Made by a program: the position numbers and the translations under genes. A stretch of DNA of 64,000 bases from Phycisphaerales bacterium (GTDB lineage Bacteria; Planctomycetota; Phycisphaerae; UBA1845; Fen-1342). The DNA is taken from assembly GCA_022839625.1 (NCBI GenBank), contig JALHJL010000014.1, positions 5,313 through 69,312 of the forward strand, in the 5' to 3' direction. Below, in pieces: positions 1 to 8,784 of the stretch. Numbering within the stretch: the stretch's first letter is position 1; each line of letters opens with the position of its first letter. The notes under the pieces were generated by a model. The model worked only from the letters and a program-made list of their open reading frames with translations, did not search any database and was not told where the DNA came from.

Positions 1-980
1 GATACCTCCTGCTGGCGCGGCATGCGCCCGTTGCGATGGGCTGGCTGTATGACGCGATGGATCGGCCCGGCGGGCACTTCCGCAACAGGTCGCGCATCTG
101 GATTCAGGACCTCAATAAGCGGCCGGTGGTGCAATACGTCCTGCAACGGCGGCCCGCCCTGATTGTCAACACCCACTACCTGCCGGCCGAGATCGTGGCC
201 CAGATGCGGCGGGCCAGGCAGCTCGATTGCCCGCAAGTTACGGTGACCACGGACTACGAGACGCACCGCATCTGGGTGCAGGAGCCGACCGAGCGCTACT
301 ACACCGCCACCGACGATGGCAAGTTCTATCTGACTCAGTGGGGCGCGGCGGCGGAGCGTGTGCATGTCACCGGAATCCCGGTTCGGCCCGGCTTCGACCA
401 GCCGATGGACCGGGGCGAAGCCCGGCGGCGGTGCGGCTTGGACACGGGGCGTCCGGTCGTGCTGCTCCTCTGCGGCGGCTTCGGGGTTGGTCCCACCGCT
501 GCGTTGCTGCGCGAACTGGTGTTCATGCCGGCCGACGCCCAGGTCGCGGTGGTCGTTGGGCGCAACGAGCGGCTGCGGGCGCGGCTCGAACGGCAGGTTG
601 CGGGCGCCGCCCGTGCCGTCCGCATCATCGGATTCACCGATGCGATGCACGAGTGGATGCACGCAGCGGACCTCGTAGTGACCAAGCCCGGGGGGCTGAC
701 CGTAGCGGAAGCGCTCGCGAGCGGACTGCCGCTGATCGTCGTCAACCCCATTCCGGGGCAAGAGACGCGCAATGCGGACTTCCTGCTGGAGCACGGGGCG
801 GCGATCAAGGTGAACAACCTGCGGTTGCTCGGGCGCCGCGTCGCCGCGCTGCTTAATGACCCGCCGCGCATGGACGCGCTGCGGACGGCGGCCCGGGCGA
901 TTGCCCGGCCGCACGCCGCCCGGGACATCGCGGCCGATGCCCTGAGCATCCTCGGGTGTGGCGGGCACTCCCAGGTTTGA
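1..980 (+). CDS. GT28/MGDG-synthase-like glycosyltransferase (5' end cut by window)
   Basis: The reading frame is open to the first bases of the window, so the N-terminus is missing; the first internal ATG is at 36. The visible part matches the C-terminal half of monogalactosyldiacylglycerol synthase / MurG-type glycosyltransferases (GT28, GT-B fold). It has a nucleotide-sugar loop (LLLCGGFGVGP) and the motif TKPGGLTVAEALASGLP followed by NPIPGQE, which in this family binds the UDP-sugar. The likely role is transfer of a sugar to a membrane lipid at the inner face of the cytoplasmic membrane; the sugar and acceptor cannot be read from sequence. It is followed within 81 bases by a GT2 gene on the same strand, which fits an envelope glycolipid operon. 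Confidence 0.85.
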   Translation, partial: YLLLARHAPVAMGWLYDAMDRPGGHFRNRSRIWIQDLNKRPVVQYVLQRRPALIVNTHYLPAEIVAQMRRARQLDCPQVTVTTDYETHRIWVQEPTERYYTATDDGKFYLTQWGAAAERVHVTGIPVRPGFDQPMDRGEARRRCGLDTGRPVVLLLCGGFGVGPTAALLRELVFMPADAQVAVVVGRNERLRARLERQVAGAARAVRIIGFTDAMHEWMHAADLVVTKPGGLTVAEALASGLPLIVVNPIPGQETRNADFLLEHGAAIKVNNLRLLGRRVAALLNDPPRMDALRTAARAIARPHAARDIAADALSILGCGGHSQV

Positions 981-1061
981 CAAACGCCGAGGCGCCGCAA
1001 GAATCCTGTGCCGGCGCCGGCGTGCCGGCGGCAAAGTGGGCCGGAGAGCGGAGCGTGGACG

Positions 1062-1814
1062 ATGAAGTGGCTGGTGGCAATTCCCGTGTACAACGAGGAG
1101 CGGTACTTGCCGGGCGTGCTGGACGCGGTGCGGCGCTATGCGCGGGACATCCTGGTCATCGACGACGGATCTACTGACGCCACGCCGGCGCTGCTTCAGC
1201 TTCAGCCGGGTGTCCGCACGCTCACGCATCCGGAGAATCGGGGCTATGGCCAGAGCGTGATTGAGGCGCTGGCCTACGCGGACCGGCACGGGTACGACTG
1301 GGTCGTCACGATGGACTGCGATGAGCAGCACGAGCCCGGGCGTATTCCGCACTTTCTCGCCGCGGCGGCCCGCGAAGACGCCGACGTGATCAGCGGCTCG
1401 CGCTACCTGCGGTCTTTCCCCGACGACGACGAAGCGCCGCCGGACCGTCGGGCGATCAACGAGACGATCAACCGCCTGCTGGAGCAAGTTCTGGGGCTGC
1501 GGCTGACGGACTCATTCTGCGGTTTCAAGGCCCATCGCGTGGCCGCCATGCGGCGCCTGGCCCTGGACGAGCCGGGCTATGCCTTTCCGCTGCAATTCTG
1601 GGTACAGTGTGTGCGCGCCGGCTTGCGGATGCGCGAACTGCCGGTGCGACGGATCTACCGCGACAGCAGCCGCGAGTTCGGTGGGACCCTGGACGACCCG
1701 GCGGCGCGGCTGTTGCACTACCTCGCGGTCTTCGTCCGCGAGCTCCAGCGCGATCCGCTGGTACCGCTGAATCGGCCGGCGTGGATGGCATGTCCCTGTG
1801 TCCTGCACGAATGA
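1062..1814 (+). CDS. Family 2 glycosyltransferase (DPM1-like)
   Basis: A 250-residue GT-A glycosyltransferase. The start ATG at 1062 places the protein directly at the conserved N-terminal strand (MKWLVAIPVYNEE) and has a purine-rich GGAGAGCGGAGC stretch upstream; an earlier in-frame start would only add an unconserved tail. Motifs are DDGSTDAT (nucleotide binding), MDCDEQHEP (DxD-type metal site) and SGSRYL. These are typical of dolichyl-phosphate-mannose-synthase-like enzymes that transfer sugar from a nucleotide donor to a lipid carrier. There are no C-terminal membrane helices, so it is probably a peripheral cytoplasmic-face enzyme. Its stop overlaps the next start (ATGA), indicating translational coupling. 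Confidence 0.88.
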   Translation: MKWLVAIPVYNEERYLPGVLDAVRRYARDILVIDDGSTDATPALLQLQPGVRTLTHPENRGYGQSVIEALAYADRHGYDWVVTMDCDEQHEPGRIPHFLAAAAREDADVISGSRYLRSFPDDDEAPPDRRAINETINRLLEQVLGLRLTDSFCGFKAHRVAAMRRLALDEPGYAFPLQFWVQCVRAGLRMRELPVRRIYRDSSREFGGTLDDPAARLLHYLAVFVRELQRDPLVPLNRPAWMACPCVLHE

Positions 1815-3361
1815 TCCGTTACGAGCGGCTGGCGACGCCGGCCGAGCATCTGGGCGTGCTGGTTGAGCCGCCCGCGCCGCAGTTACGGCACCTCCTGCGT
1901 AACTCGCCCGATTCAAGACTTCTGGCTCTGCCTTGGCTGGACACGAGCGTCGGTGCATTGCGCGCGCAATTGCGGGCGCAACTGGACCTTGGCGGGCCGG
2001 TCGTCGCGGCCGGCCACCAGGCGGAGTTCTTTCACGCCGGCGTTTTCGCCAAGACGATCGCCGGTCATGCGCTGAGCAAGCGCGTCGGCGGCCAGGCCGT
2101 GTTCCTGATGGTCGACACGGACACCCCGAAGACGCGCCAGATCGCGGTGCCACAAGTCACCTCGCGGGGCCTGCGGCGGGTGCAGGTGGCGATTCCGGGT
2201 TGCGACCCGCAGCGACCCTTCGAGTCGCAGCCGCGCATCTCCCGCGCGGAGTGGCTTCAGTTCTTCGCCAGCCTGACGTCGCTCCATGAGTTCGGGGACC
2301 GGTCCATGCTGCCGACGTTCGCCCGCGCCTGGCTCACGACCGAGGAAACGAGCCCGCCGTACTGCGACGCCCTGGCCCGGTCTCTGGCGGCGGCCGAAGA
2401 CGCGCTGGGCCTGGCAGGGGTGCGTCACGTGCGCATGTCCAGGCTGTGCGCGACGGCGGCGTTTCGGGCGCTGGCGGCGACGATGCTGCTCGACGCGCGC
2501 CGCTGCGCTGAGCGGTACAACGCCGCCCAGGCGCGCTACCGGGAGCGGCATCGCGTACGCAGCCGCGGCCGCCCCGTCCCGCCGCTGACCGTCGGCGAAC
2601 GGGGCGCGGAACTGCCGTTCTGGCTCGTCCGCGCCGATGAGCCGCGCCGACGCTTGTCGGTGGTGCCGTACGACGACACGGTGGAGCTGTGCGCCGAGGG
2701 CGCGGCGGTCGGGTCATTGCGGCGGCGGGCGCTTGCTTCGATGGCGACCCACGAACAGGCCTGGGAGCTCGAGCGCGACGGCTGGCAGTTGCGGCCTCGG
2801 GCGCTGGCCCTCTCGGCGTTTGCCCGCCTCTTCCTGTCCGACCTTTTCGTGCATGGCATCGGCGGTGCGAAGTACGACGAGATGATGGAGGACTTCGTAC
2901 ACGGCCTGCTTGGCGTGGAGCCGGGGGCGGCGTGTTGCGTGAGCGCGACGCTGCGCTTGCCGTTGCCGCACAGCAAGGTCCGCCCGGCCGACATCGCCGC
3001 CGCCCGGCACCAGAGCCGCGACCTGCGCTACAACCCTCAACGTCACCTGGGCAACGTACCCACCGAGTTGCTGGCCGAGCGCGCGGCGTTGGTGCGGCAC
3101 GGTCGCGAGCTGCGGGAGGCGCAACCGCCCGATCACGAGCGGCGAAGGGTGGTCTTTCAGGAGATTCGCCGGCTCAACGAGCGAATCCTGGCGGCCGATC
3201 CGTGGCGGGCGGCGCAGTACGAGCAGCGTGTGCAGACGCTCGAGGAGCAATGGCGGCTCGACCGGGCCGCCTTGGATCGTGAGTACTTCTTCGCTCTGCA
3301 CGTGCAGACGACACTGCAAGAGCTGGTGAGCGCGGTCGAACACGCGGTGGATGCGGGTTGA
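1811..3361 (+). CDS. Putative BshC-like protein (uncharacterised)
   Basis: A 516-residue protein. The ATG at 1811 overlaps the TGA of the preceding GT2 gene, so this start was preferred to an in-frame ATG at 1790. No family is certain. Three blocks resemble the bacillithiol-synthesis cysteine-adding enzyme BshC in order and spacing: AGHQAEFFHAGVFAKT (BshC has a TGQQ..LFGGPLY-type loop), AVFLMVDTDTP (BshC: a W..xEDHD-type segment), and a C-terminal ALSAFARLFLSDLFVHGIGG block (BshC: RPL.QD..LPT.AYVGGP). The C-terminus is charged and helical, probably coiled coil (about residues 430-510). The other bsh genes are not in this window. It converges on the GT4 gene with only 8 bases between the stops. 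The function is an inference. Confidence 0.45.
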   Translation: MIRYERLATPAEHLGVLVEPPAPQLRHLLRNSPDSRLLALPWLDTSVGALRAQLRAQLDLGGPVVAAGHQAEFFHAGVFAKTIAGHALSKRVGGQAVFLMVDTDTPKTRQIAVPQVTSRGLRRVQVAIPGCDPQRPFESQPRISRAEWLQFFASLTSLHEFGDRSMLPTFARAWLTTEETSPPYCDALARSLAAAEDALGLAGVRHVRMSRLCATAAFRALAATMLLDARRCAERYNAAQARYRERHRVRSRGRPVPPLTVGERGAELPFWLVRADEPRRRLSVVPYDDTVELCAEGAAVGSLRRRALASMATHEQAWELERDGWQLRPRALALSAFARLFLSDLFVHGIGGAKYDEMMEDFVHGLLGVEPGAACCVSATLRLPLPHSKVRPADIAAARHQSRDLRYNPQRHLGNVPTELLAERAALVRHGRELREAQPPDHERRRVVFQEIRRLNERILAADPWRAAQYEQRVQTLEEQWRLDRAALDREYFFALHVQTTLQELVSAVEHAVDAG

Positions 3362-3369
3362 GCCGGGCT

Positions 3370-4548
3370 CTACGGTTGCGTGGCGAGCACGTGCTCGTAC
3401 AGCGACTTCAGCTCCCGCGCGTGGCGGGTCATCGAAAGCTGCTCATGAAGACGGGGGGCGTCGCGGCGACAGGCGTCGCGCACGGCAGGGCGCAGCACCG
3501 CGGCGAGTGCAGCGGCCAACGCCGGTGCGTCGTCCGGTTCGTTCAGTACCTCGCCGTTACGGCCCGGCTCCAGCACTTCGGCGGCCCCGTTGTAGCGCGT
3601 CGTGACGACAGGCAGGCCGACGGACAGGGCTTCGAGCACGACCCGGCTGCATGGGTCATACCAGGTGGGATGAGCCAGGGCATCGGCAGCGGCGTACCAC
3701 TGGCGGATCGGGGTCGCGGTGCCCACGAACCGGACGCGCGCCTCAATCCCCAGCCGACGGGCCAGCCGCAGGTACGGCCCGGCGTGGTCGCGTCCCGCGA
3801 CGGCGACGGTCCAGGGTGTCCCAGCTCCCGCGTCGGACGCGATGGCGCAGGCCCGCAGAAGCTCCGCCAGTCCCTTCAGGCGGAAGTTGTGCGCGACGAA
3901 TAGCAGCAGCAGCGTTTCTTCGCCCAGGGACAATTCGGCCCGCAGGGCAGACCTGTAGCGCGAGCGCTCGTCCTCGCGCAACGGAACGATTTCGACGCCG
4001 TTGAACACGAGCCGGACGCGGTCGCCGGGGAAGCCGAGGCCGACCTCGACCTGTCGGCGCACATACTCCGACACCGCCGCAACGAATACGCGGGCTCGGT
4101 GCTTTTCCAAGAGCAGGCGCTCGATCCGGAGCAGAAACTGCTGGCGCACGTTGAGCCGTCGCCCGAGGCGTTTGAGGCCGCGCAGCAGCGGCAAGCGCAC
4201 GGGGGCCAGGCTGCGGGCGATGGTCTCGGGATACGTGCCGCCGCGCGGCTGGTAGACGTTGGCCGCCAGGCACGGCGTGACGGCATGCACGATGTCGAAG
4301 CGCTCGCGAAGGCACAGCGCCCGCGCGCGCTGGACAAACTGGTACGTGCGCAGGGCGCGCGAGCGGCCGGCCGCAACCACAGGCAGCATGGTCACGTTCT
4401 CGTCTACAAACGGCCGGTCCGCGTCGCCCCGGCAGAGGACGCTCACGTCGAGACCGAGCTGCGCCAGGCGGCGGGCCATTTCCAGCGTGGAGGTCTCGGC
4501 GCCGCCGCGCCGTGCGTCGATGTGCTCCTGGAGGATGGCGACTCTCAT
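3370..4548 (-). CDS. Family 4 (GT-B) glycosyltransferase
   Basis: A 392-residue GT-B glycosyltransferase of the WaaG/PimB type. The start at 4548 gives the canonical N-terminus MRVAILQEH...RGGAET and overlaps the upstream kinase stop by 4 bases (ATGA). The C-terminal half has the usual donor-binding pieces: LLLFVAHNFRLKGLAELLRA, VAVAGRD, and PTWYDPCSRVVLEALSVGLPVVTT (the EX7E-like signature is represented by the conserved E of VVLEAL). Its place at the end of an operon with two LPS-kinase-like proteins and a heptosyltransferase suggests a core-oligosaccharide glucosyl- or similar transferase acting at the cytoplasmic face. The sugar is not determined. Confidence 0.9.
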   Translation of the reverse strand: MRVAILQEHIDARRGGAETSTLEMARRLAQLGLDVSVLCRGDADRPFVDENVTMLPVVAAGRSRALRTYQFVQRARALCLRERFDIVHAVTPCLAANVYQPRGGTYPETIARSLAPVRLPLLRGLKRLGRRLNVRQQFLLRIERLLLEKHRARVFVAAVSEYVRRQVEVGLGFPGDRVRLVFNGVEIVPLREDERSRYRSALRAELSLGEETLLLLFVAHNFRLKGLAELLRACAIASDAGAGTPWTVAVAGRDHAGPYLRLARRLGIEARVRFVGTATPIRQWYAAADALAHPTWYDPCSRVVLEALSVGLPVVTTRYNGAAEVLEPGRNGEVLNEPDDAPALAAALAAVLRPAVRDACRRDAPRLHEQLSMTRHARELKSLYEHVLATQP

Positions 4549-5441
4549 GGGTCGGAACACCCCGGGGGCGCGTGCGGTTCCGTGGAAGTCAGGTTGCTGT
4601 GCCGTGCAATGCGGCGCAGGATCCGGTCGCTCTTGCGTACGATCCGCTGTGCGTACCAGCGCACCCGGGGCGCGCCGATCTGCAACCCGAGGTACGTCAG
4701 CAGGAAACGCCAGCGGTCGGTCCGCGAGGCGCCGATCTGCCGGGCCGACGCGTCCAACTGGGAGAGGTCTTTGATCAGCCAGCGCATCCGGCGAAGTCGC
4801 GGGCGGTGCGTGCGGGCCAGGTCGATCAACGTGAACTGCGGCGGCTGGTCGCTGGCCGGCGCAAGCTCCGCAAACACGTGGCACAGGTACAAGTCGCGGT
4901 GGCAGACGCCGGTCTGGTGAAACGCGGACACGAACCGCGCGAGCCGGCGCGTGACCTCGTGCCGCGCCCAGCCGCGCGTCAACGGCGCCCGCTGCGCACA
5001 CAGCCGCGGCCAGACCCGGTCGAACGCGTCTCCAGGCACCGCCTCAAAGAGCACCACGCTGCGAACCTCATGGACGGCGCACATCTCCTCGGCGAAGGCG
5101 ATGGCCCGGACGACCGGGACCGACTGGCGGGCCAGTTCCGTAGACTGCTTGAACTCCCACCACGCCCGGCTGTGCCGCACGGTTTGCCGCCGGACGCGAT
5201 CGAGCTGTTCCGCCGCCGGCGCGTTCTGGTAGCGCTTGACATACAACACGTCGTCGCCGGCCGAAGGAATCTTCCAGCGCCAGCGCTGCCGGCCGCCGAG
5301 TCCCGGCTTGGTGAGTTGTTCCCACTGACCCGGCAGGAGTCGCATGTCGCAGGCGGCGTCGAGCAGGCGGGCGGGGTCAGCCAGTCCGGCGTCGGCCAGG
5401 CGCGTGCGCCACTCCGGCACGACCTGCGCTCGCCGTGTCAC
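4545..5441 (-). CDS. LPS kinase-like protein (Kdo/WaaP family), copy 1
   Basis: A 298-residue protein-kinase-fold enzyme of the Kdo kinase/WaaP (lipopolysaccharide kinase) family. It has a lysine-bearing strand (VLYVKRYQN), the catalytic loop CHRDLYLCH near residue 184 and the metal-binding aspartate in FTLIDLARTH. The HRD-L-Y-x-CH spacing is that of WaaP-type kinases, which phosphorylate heptose or Kdo of LPS core. The start is GTG at 5441, overlapping the stop of the second kinase gene as GTGA, with a GGAG about 8 bases upstream. The 3' end overlaps the GT4 start. It is cytoplasmic and acts on the nascent core at the membrane. Confidence 0.85.
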   Translation of the reverse strand: MTRRAQVVPEWRTRLADAGLADPARLLDAACDMRLLPGQWEQLTKPGLGGRQRWRWKIPSAGDDVLYVKRYQNAPAAEQLDRVRRQTVRHSRAWWEFKQSTELARQSVPVVRAIAFAEEMCAVHEVRSVVLFEAVPGDAFDRVWPRLCAQRAPLTRGWARHEVTRRLARFVSAFHQTGVCHRDLYLCHVFAELAPASDQPPQFTLIDLARTHRPRLRRMRWLIKDLSQLDASARQIGASRTDRWRFLLTYLGLQIGAPRVRWYAQRIVRKSDRILRRIARHSNLTSTEPHAPPGCSDP

Positions 5442-6361
5442 GGGCGGGGCTCCGGGGCGAGGGTCTTCGCACCCGCAGCATCCGCACCGCCCAGCTCAGC
5501 GAGCAACTGCCGATTCCAATCGTCAAACAGTTCCGTCATGCGGATTCGGCGAAGCTCGTGTTTGCGCCAAGCCCGCGCGTGCAGCAGGACCTGGCGCAAC
5601 TGGTCCTTGACCTGGGGAGTGAGCGGGGCGCCGCCAAGATAGTGGCGCAGGAAGCGGAGCCGCTCGGCGCGGCTGGTGAAAGGCATGGCGGAGACCGCCA
5701 TCTGTGCCAACTCGCGCTGCCACCAGTGGCCGTTGGCGCCCAGGCGTTCCCAGGCGCGCAGCGGCTGGGCGTCGAGCAGGAAGAACTCGGGCTGTTGGTC
5801 GGGGCCGTGCCGCACGAGCAGATTCCGCCAGAACAGGTTGCCGTGGGAAAAGCCGGTGGCGTGCAGGGCGGCGATCTGCTCGGCGAGGGTGCGGAGCATC
5901 GTGCGTCGCTGGGCCGGCGTGAGCCGCCGCCGGCCGGCCGCCACGTCAAGGGCGAACGCAGTCAGGTTTGGGGCGTCGGGTACCTCTTCCGTGATGAGGA
6001 AACAGGCGGAGAGGAAATGAGCAACACGCTGCCCGCCATAGGCCACCGGGCGCACCGCCGATATGCCCAGCGCCCGCATCGCGTTCAGGGCGCGGTACTC
6101 GGCGTGCCCGCGATGCATGCCGAAGAAGGTGCCGCGCAGCGTGCCGCGCAGCCGTTTCACCCAGCTTGGGAAGAAGTAGCGCTTCACGTAGAAGCCGGGC
6201 GTGCCGTCCGGGCTGGGCACGTACAGGGTGTCGGTGGTGCGGCTCCACGCGGCGATGCGGCCCTCGACACGCGAAAGGACGCGCGTGACGGTGTCCAGGC
6301 CGCAGGCGCGCAGCCGGTCGCGGTAGGGGGGATCGATTCGCATGTACTGCGTGGCCAACAT
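5438..6361 (-). CDS. LPS kinase-like protein (Kdo/WaaP family), copy 2
   Basis: A 307-residue paralogue-like kinase in the same operon. The ATG at 6361 has GAGG 8 bases upstream; an internal ATG six codons later is also possible. The fold features are present: YVKRYFFP (ATP-lysine strand), a long lobe linker, and FFLLDAQP (metal-binding Asp). The catalytic loop reads SHGNLFWRN near residues 172-180, so the usual catalytic Asp (HRD or HGD) is Asn here (codon AAC). The enzyme may be catalytically weakened, may use another base, or may be a pseudokinase partner of copy 1. It lies 10 bases downstream of the heptosyltransferase gene. Confidence 0.78.
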   Translation of the reverse strand: MLATQYMRIDPPYRDRLRACGLDTVTRVLSRVEGRIAAWSRTTDTLYVPSPDGTPGFYVKRYFFPSWVKRLRGTLRGTFFGMHRGHAEYRALNAMRALGISAVRPVAYGGQRVAHFLSACFLITEEVPDAPNLTAFALDVAAGRRRLTPAQRRTMLRTLAEQIAALHATGFSHGNLFWRNLLVRHGPDQQPEFFLLDAQPLRAWERLGANGHWWQRELAQMAVSAMPFTSRAERLRFLRHYLGGAPLTPQVKDQLRQVLLHARAWRKHELRRIRMTELFDDWNRQLLAELGGADAAGAKTLAPEPRP

Positions 6362-6371
6362 TCGCGTCGCC

Positions 6372-7481
6372 TCAGATGCCCGCGGGGACGGGCGTCGGCA
6401 CGCCCGCGTGTCCGCCGTGCCGCCTGTGGGCCAGGAGCTTCGCCGCCGCGCGCATCACCATATCCACGGTCAGGCCGGTCATGCAACGCAGGTCCAGCGG
6501 GCACGTACGGAGCTGGCACGGGCCGCACTCGACGGGGACCTGGAGCTTGATTTCATCAGGGTAGTCCGTGTCGGTCCAGGCCTGGTGCGTGGGACCAAAG
6601 ATGGTCACGGTGGGCACGCCAAAGGCGTTGCCGTAGTGGCGCGGGCCGGTGTCGTTGCAGATCAGCAGGGCGGCCTCGCGGGCGAGCACCTTCAGCGAGC
6701 CAAGCGTCGTGCCGGGCTGGCCGCAACACGTCGCGCCGCTGCGCGTCTGGGCGGCGATGGCTTGCATCAGCGGCACTTCGGCGGGCGCCCCGACGAGCAC
6801 CGCGCGCAGGCCATATTCATCCCACAGGCGGTCGCAGACCGCGGCGAAGCGCTCCGGCGGCCAGCACTTGGCCGCCCCGAAGGCCGCGCCCGGATTGACC
6901 AGTGCGTACGGCCGCCCGTCCTCCAGGCCGTAATGGCGCAGCAACTCCTGGCCGGCCCGCTCCTGCGCGGGCGTGATCGCAAGCCGCGGCCGCAGGTCTG
7001 TCACCTCGCAGCCGGCGTGTCTCGCCAGCGCGACGTAGTAGGGCAGCACCGGCGTCGGCACGTACTCGCCGTGCCGCCGGAGCGGCCGCAAGCGGTCGGT
7101 CAGCAGCCAGCCGCGTCCGTCGCGAGCATACCCGACCCTCCGCGGCACGCCGGCCCGCCACGCCACCAGTGCCGAACGGAAGGAATTCGTCAGCAGGATG
7201 GCAAGGTCGAAGCGCTCAGCACGGAGGCGGCGGGCCAGACGCAACGTCCGCAGCTCGCGTGTCAGGCCGCGCCCGTCGGGCCAGTAGGCCGCCGCATCGT
7301 GCCAGCCGGCGCCGTCGACGATCTCGGCGACATAACGACGCATCAGGTACGAGATCAGGGCGGAACGGAAGTGCGTGCGCAGCGCAGCCAGCACGGGCGT
7401 CGCCAGCACTACGTCGCCGACCCAGTTTGGAATGACCACCAGCAGACGACGTACGGGATGATCCGCGTTTCGATTCGACAT
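6372..7481 (-). CDS. ADP-heptose:LPS heptosyltransferase family (GT9)
   Basis: A 369-residue GT9 protein. The start at 7481 gives a short N-terminus before the first Rossmann strand, RRLLVVIPNWVGDVVLATPVLAAL, whose NWVGD...TP signature is that of WaaF/WaaC. The C-terminal half has LVNPGAAFGAAKCWPPERFA, the conserved donor-binding segment with the K-x-WP motif, then LLICNDTGPRHYGNAFGVPTVTIFGPTHQAWT, with the D-S/T-GP..H motif. It transfers L-glycero-D-manno-heptose (or a related sugar) from ADP-heptose to the inner core. No Shine-Dalgarno is obvious. Neighbouring kinases and the GT4 gene make an LPS-core operon. Confidence 0.92.
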   Translation of the reverse strand: MSNRNADHPVRRLLVVIPNWVGDVVLATPVLAALRTHFRSALISYLMRRYVAEIVDGAGWHDAAAYWPDGRGLTRELRTLRLARRLRAERFDLAILLTNSFRSALVAWRAGVPRRVGYARDGRGWLLTDRLRPLRRHGEYVPTPVLPYYVALARHAGCEVTDLRPRLAITPAQERAGQELLRHYGLEDGRPYALVNPGAAFGAAKCWPPERFAAVCDRLWDEYGLRAVLVGAPAEVPLMQAIAAQTRSGATCCGQPGTTLGSLKVLAREAALLICNDTGPRHYGNAFGVPTVTIFGPTHQAWTDTDYPDEIKLQVPVECGPCQLRTCPLDLRCMTGLTVDMVMRAAAKLLAHRRHGGHAGVPTPVPAGI

Positions 7482-7557
7482 CGGCGGACAGTGTACCTTG
7501 GCGGTGGTGCTCGCGGCCAGCGACCCCGGGGCGGAGCGCGCGGACCGCGGCGCGCGG

Positions 7558-8139
7558 TTATGCGTCTGGCTCCGGCGCGAACGCCAGGAGCCAGAGGAAC
7601 TCCACGTTTCCCCCGTGGCCTTGCAGCGGCGACTCCATCTCGCCCAGAGTCCGCCAGCCGAGCCTGCGGACATCGCCGCGGCACAGATCAAGGACGGCGG
7701 CGTGCCCTTCGGCGGGCACGACGCCGCGCTCCAGCCACTCGGGCGGCGCCTCGTACTGCGGCTTCACGAGGGTGAGTACGCGTCCTCCATCCGGCTTCAG
7801 GCAGCGGCGGGCGGCCGGCAGGATCAGCCGCTGGCGCGTCCACCCCACGTCGATCGTGGCCAGGTCACACGGCTCGGGACAAACGTAGTGGAGGGCGTTC
7901 GTTCGCTCGCAGACCACGACCCGCGGATCGCGCCGCAGGCGGTAGTCCAACACGCCGTAACCCGGCTCCACCGCGTAGACCTTCGCGGCACCGCGCTGAA
8001 GCAGGCAGTCGACGAAGCCGCCGACGTGGCTGCCGAAATCGACGCACGTCCACCCGGTCACGCGCACGGCGAACCGGTCGAGCGCGGCGGCGAGCTTGAG
8101 CCCCCCGCGCGACACGTATGGACACGACGGTTCGGGCAT
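7558..8139 (-). CDS. TlyA-like rRNA methyltransferase domain protein (no S4 domain)
   Basis: A 193-residue FtsJ/RrmJ-fold S-adenosylmethionine methyltransferase. The N-terminus YVSRGGLKLAAAL and the SAM loop VDFGSHVGGFVDCLLQRGA match the 16S/23S rRNA 2'-O-ribose methyltransferase TlyA (hemolysin A), as do PRVVVCERTNA and the aspartate of LATIDVGW. TlyA normally carries an N-terminal S4 RNA-binding domain of about 60 residues. Here the protein begins directly at the methyltransferase domain, so RNA targeting must differ or be absent. The ATG at 8139 is preceded by a weak GGAAG. It sits 18 bases after the lipoprotein gene and upstream of the LPS genes. Confidence 0.8.
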   Translation of the reverse strand: MPEPSCPYVSRGGLKLAAALDRFAVRVTGWTCVDFGSHVGGFVDCLLQRGAAKVYAVEPGYGVLDYRLRRDPRVVVCERTNALHYVCPEPCDLATIDVGWTRQRLILPAARRCLKPDGGRVLTLVKPQYEAPPEWLERGVVPAEGHAAVLDLCRGDVRRLGWRTLGEMESPLQGHGGNVEFLWLLAFAPEPDA

Positions 8140-8157
8140 GAGGGGTGACTTCCGGGT

Positions 8158-8784
8158 CTAGTCTGGCCTGGCGGGTCGCCACTCGCCGTTCACCGAGCGT
8201 TCGAACTCGACCACCTTGGACCCGGCCAGCCATTCCAGCCCCTGGCCGTCGAGTTGAAGCGAGATGCTCCTCCGCCGATCGAGCGGTACGCGGTCGCGGT
8301 CGATGTGCAGGCGAGATACGTTGCGGGTGTTGACGACCAGACGGTTGCCGGGCTCCACGCGCACTTCGGCCGCGGCGCGTTGCTGCACGTCGTAGCGGGC
8401 GACGATGGTCACGTACTCCGGAAGCTCCGGCTCCTCGGGGCCTGGCGGCGTTTCCTGGTCGGTGGGCGCTTCCGGTGGGCCGGTGGGTTGGGACTTGGCC
8501 GCGGGCTCATGCTGAGGCGCGTCCGGGGCCGTGGCGGTTGGCCGGGAATCGGGCCGGCGGTCGGCGGCAGGGGGGGCAGTGTCACAGGCGCTGAGGAGGA
8601 ACGCCACAGGCGAAAGGCCCACCAAGCACGCACACAGCGCGCGGTACTTCAGAGTGGCGGACCGGGCACGTGCTGGCTTGAGGGGCAGGGTGCTGAGAGA
8701 GACAGATTCCCCTGGTTTCGACTTTGCCTTCACGGCCGCTGGGTGAGCAAGCGCCCCAGTTTCAAGCGTCTTCCGCAACGTCAT
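8158..8784 (-). CDS. Putative lipoprotein, Pro/Thr-rich linker
   Basis: A 208-residue protein of unknown family. The ATG at 8784 has AGGAG 7 bases upstream. The first 40 or so residues are basic and polar, followed by a hydrophobic segment ending in a lipobox (FLLSAC), so the signal peptide has an unusually long n-region if this start is right. After the cysteine comes a Pro/Ala/Thr/Glu-rich disordered stretch (about 80 residues). A compact beta-rich C-terminal domain follows (YVTIVARYDVQQRAAAEVRV onward). It is the first gene of the minus-strand LPS operon and is divergent from the MFS-acyltransferase gene. Confidence 0.65.
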   Translation of the reverse strand: MTLRKTLETGALAHPAAVKAKSKPGESVSLSTLPLKPARARSATLKYRALCACLVGLSPVAFLLSACDTAPPAADRRPDSRPTATAPDAPQHEPAAKSQPTGPPEAPTDQETPPGPEEPELPEYVTIVARYDVQQRAAAEVRVEPGNRLVVNTRNVSRLHIDRDRVPLDRRRSISLQLDGQGLEWLAGSKVVEFERSVNGEWRPARPD

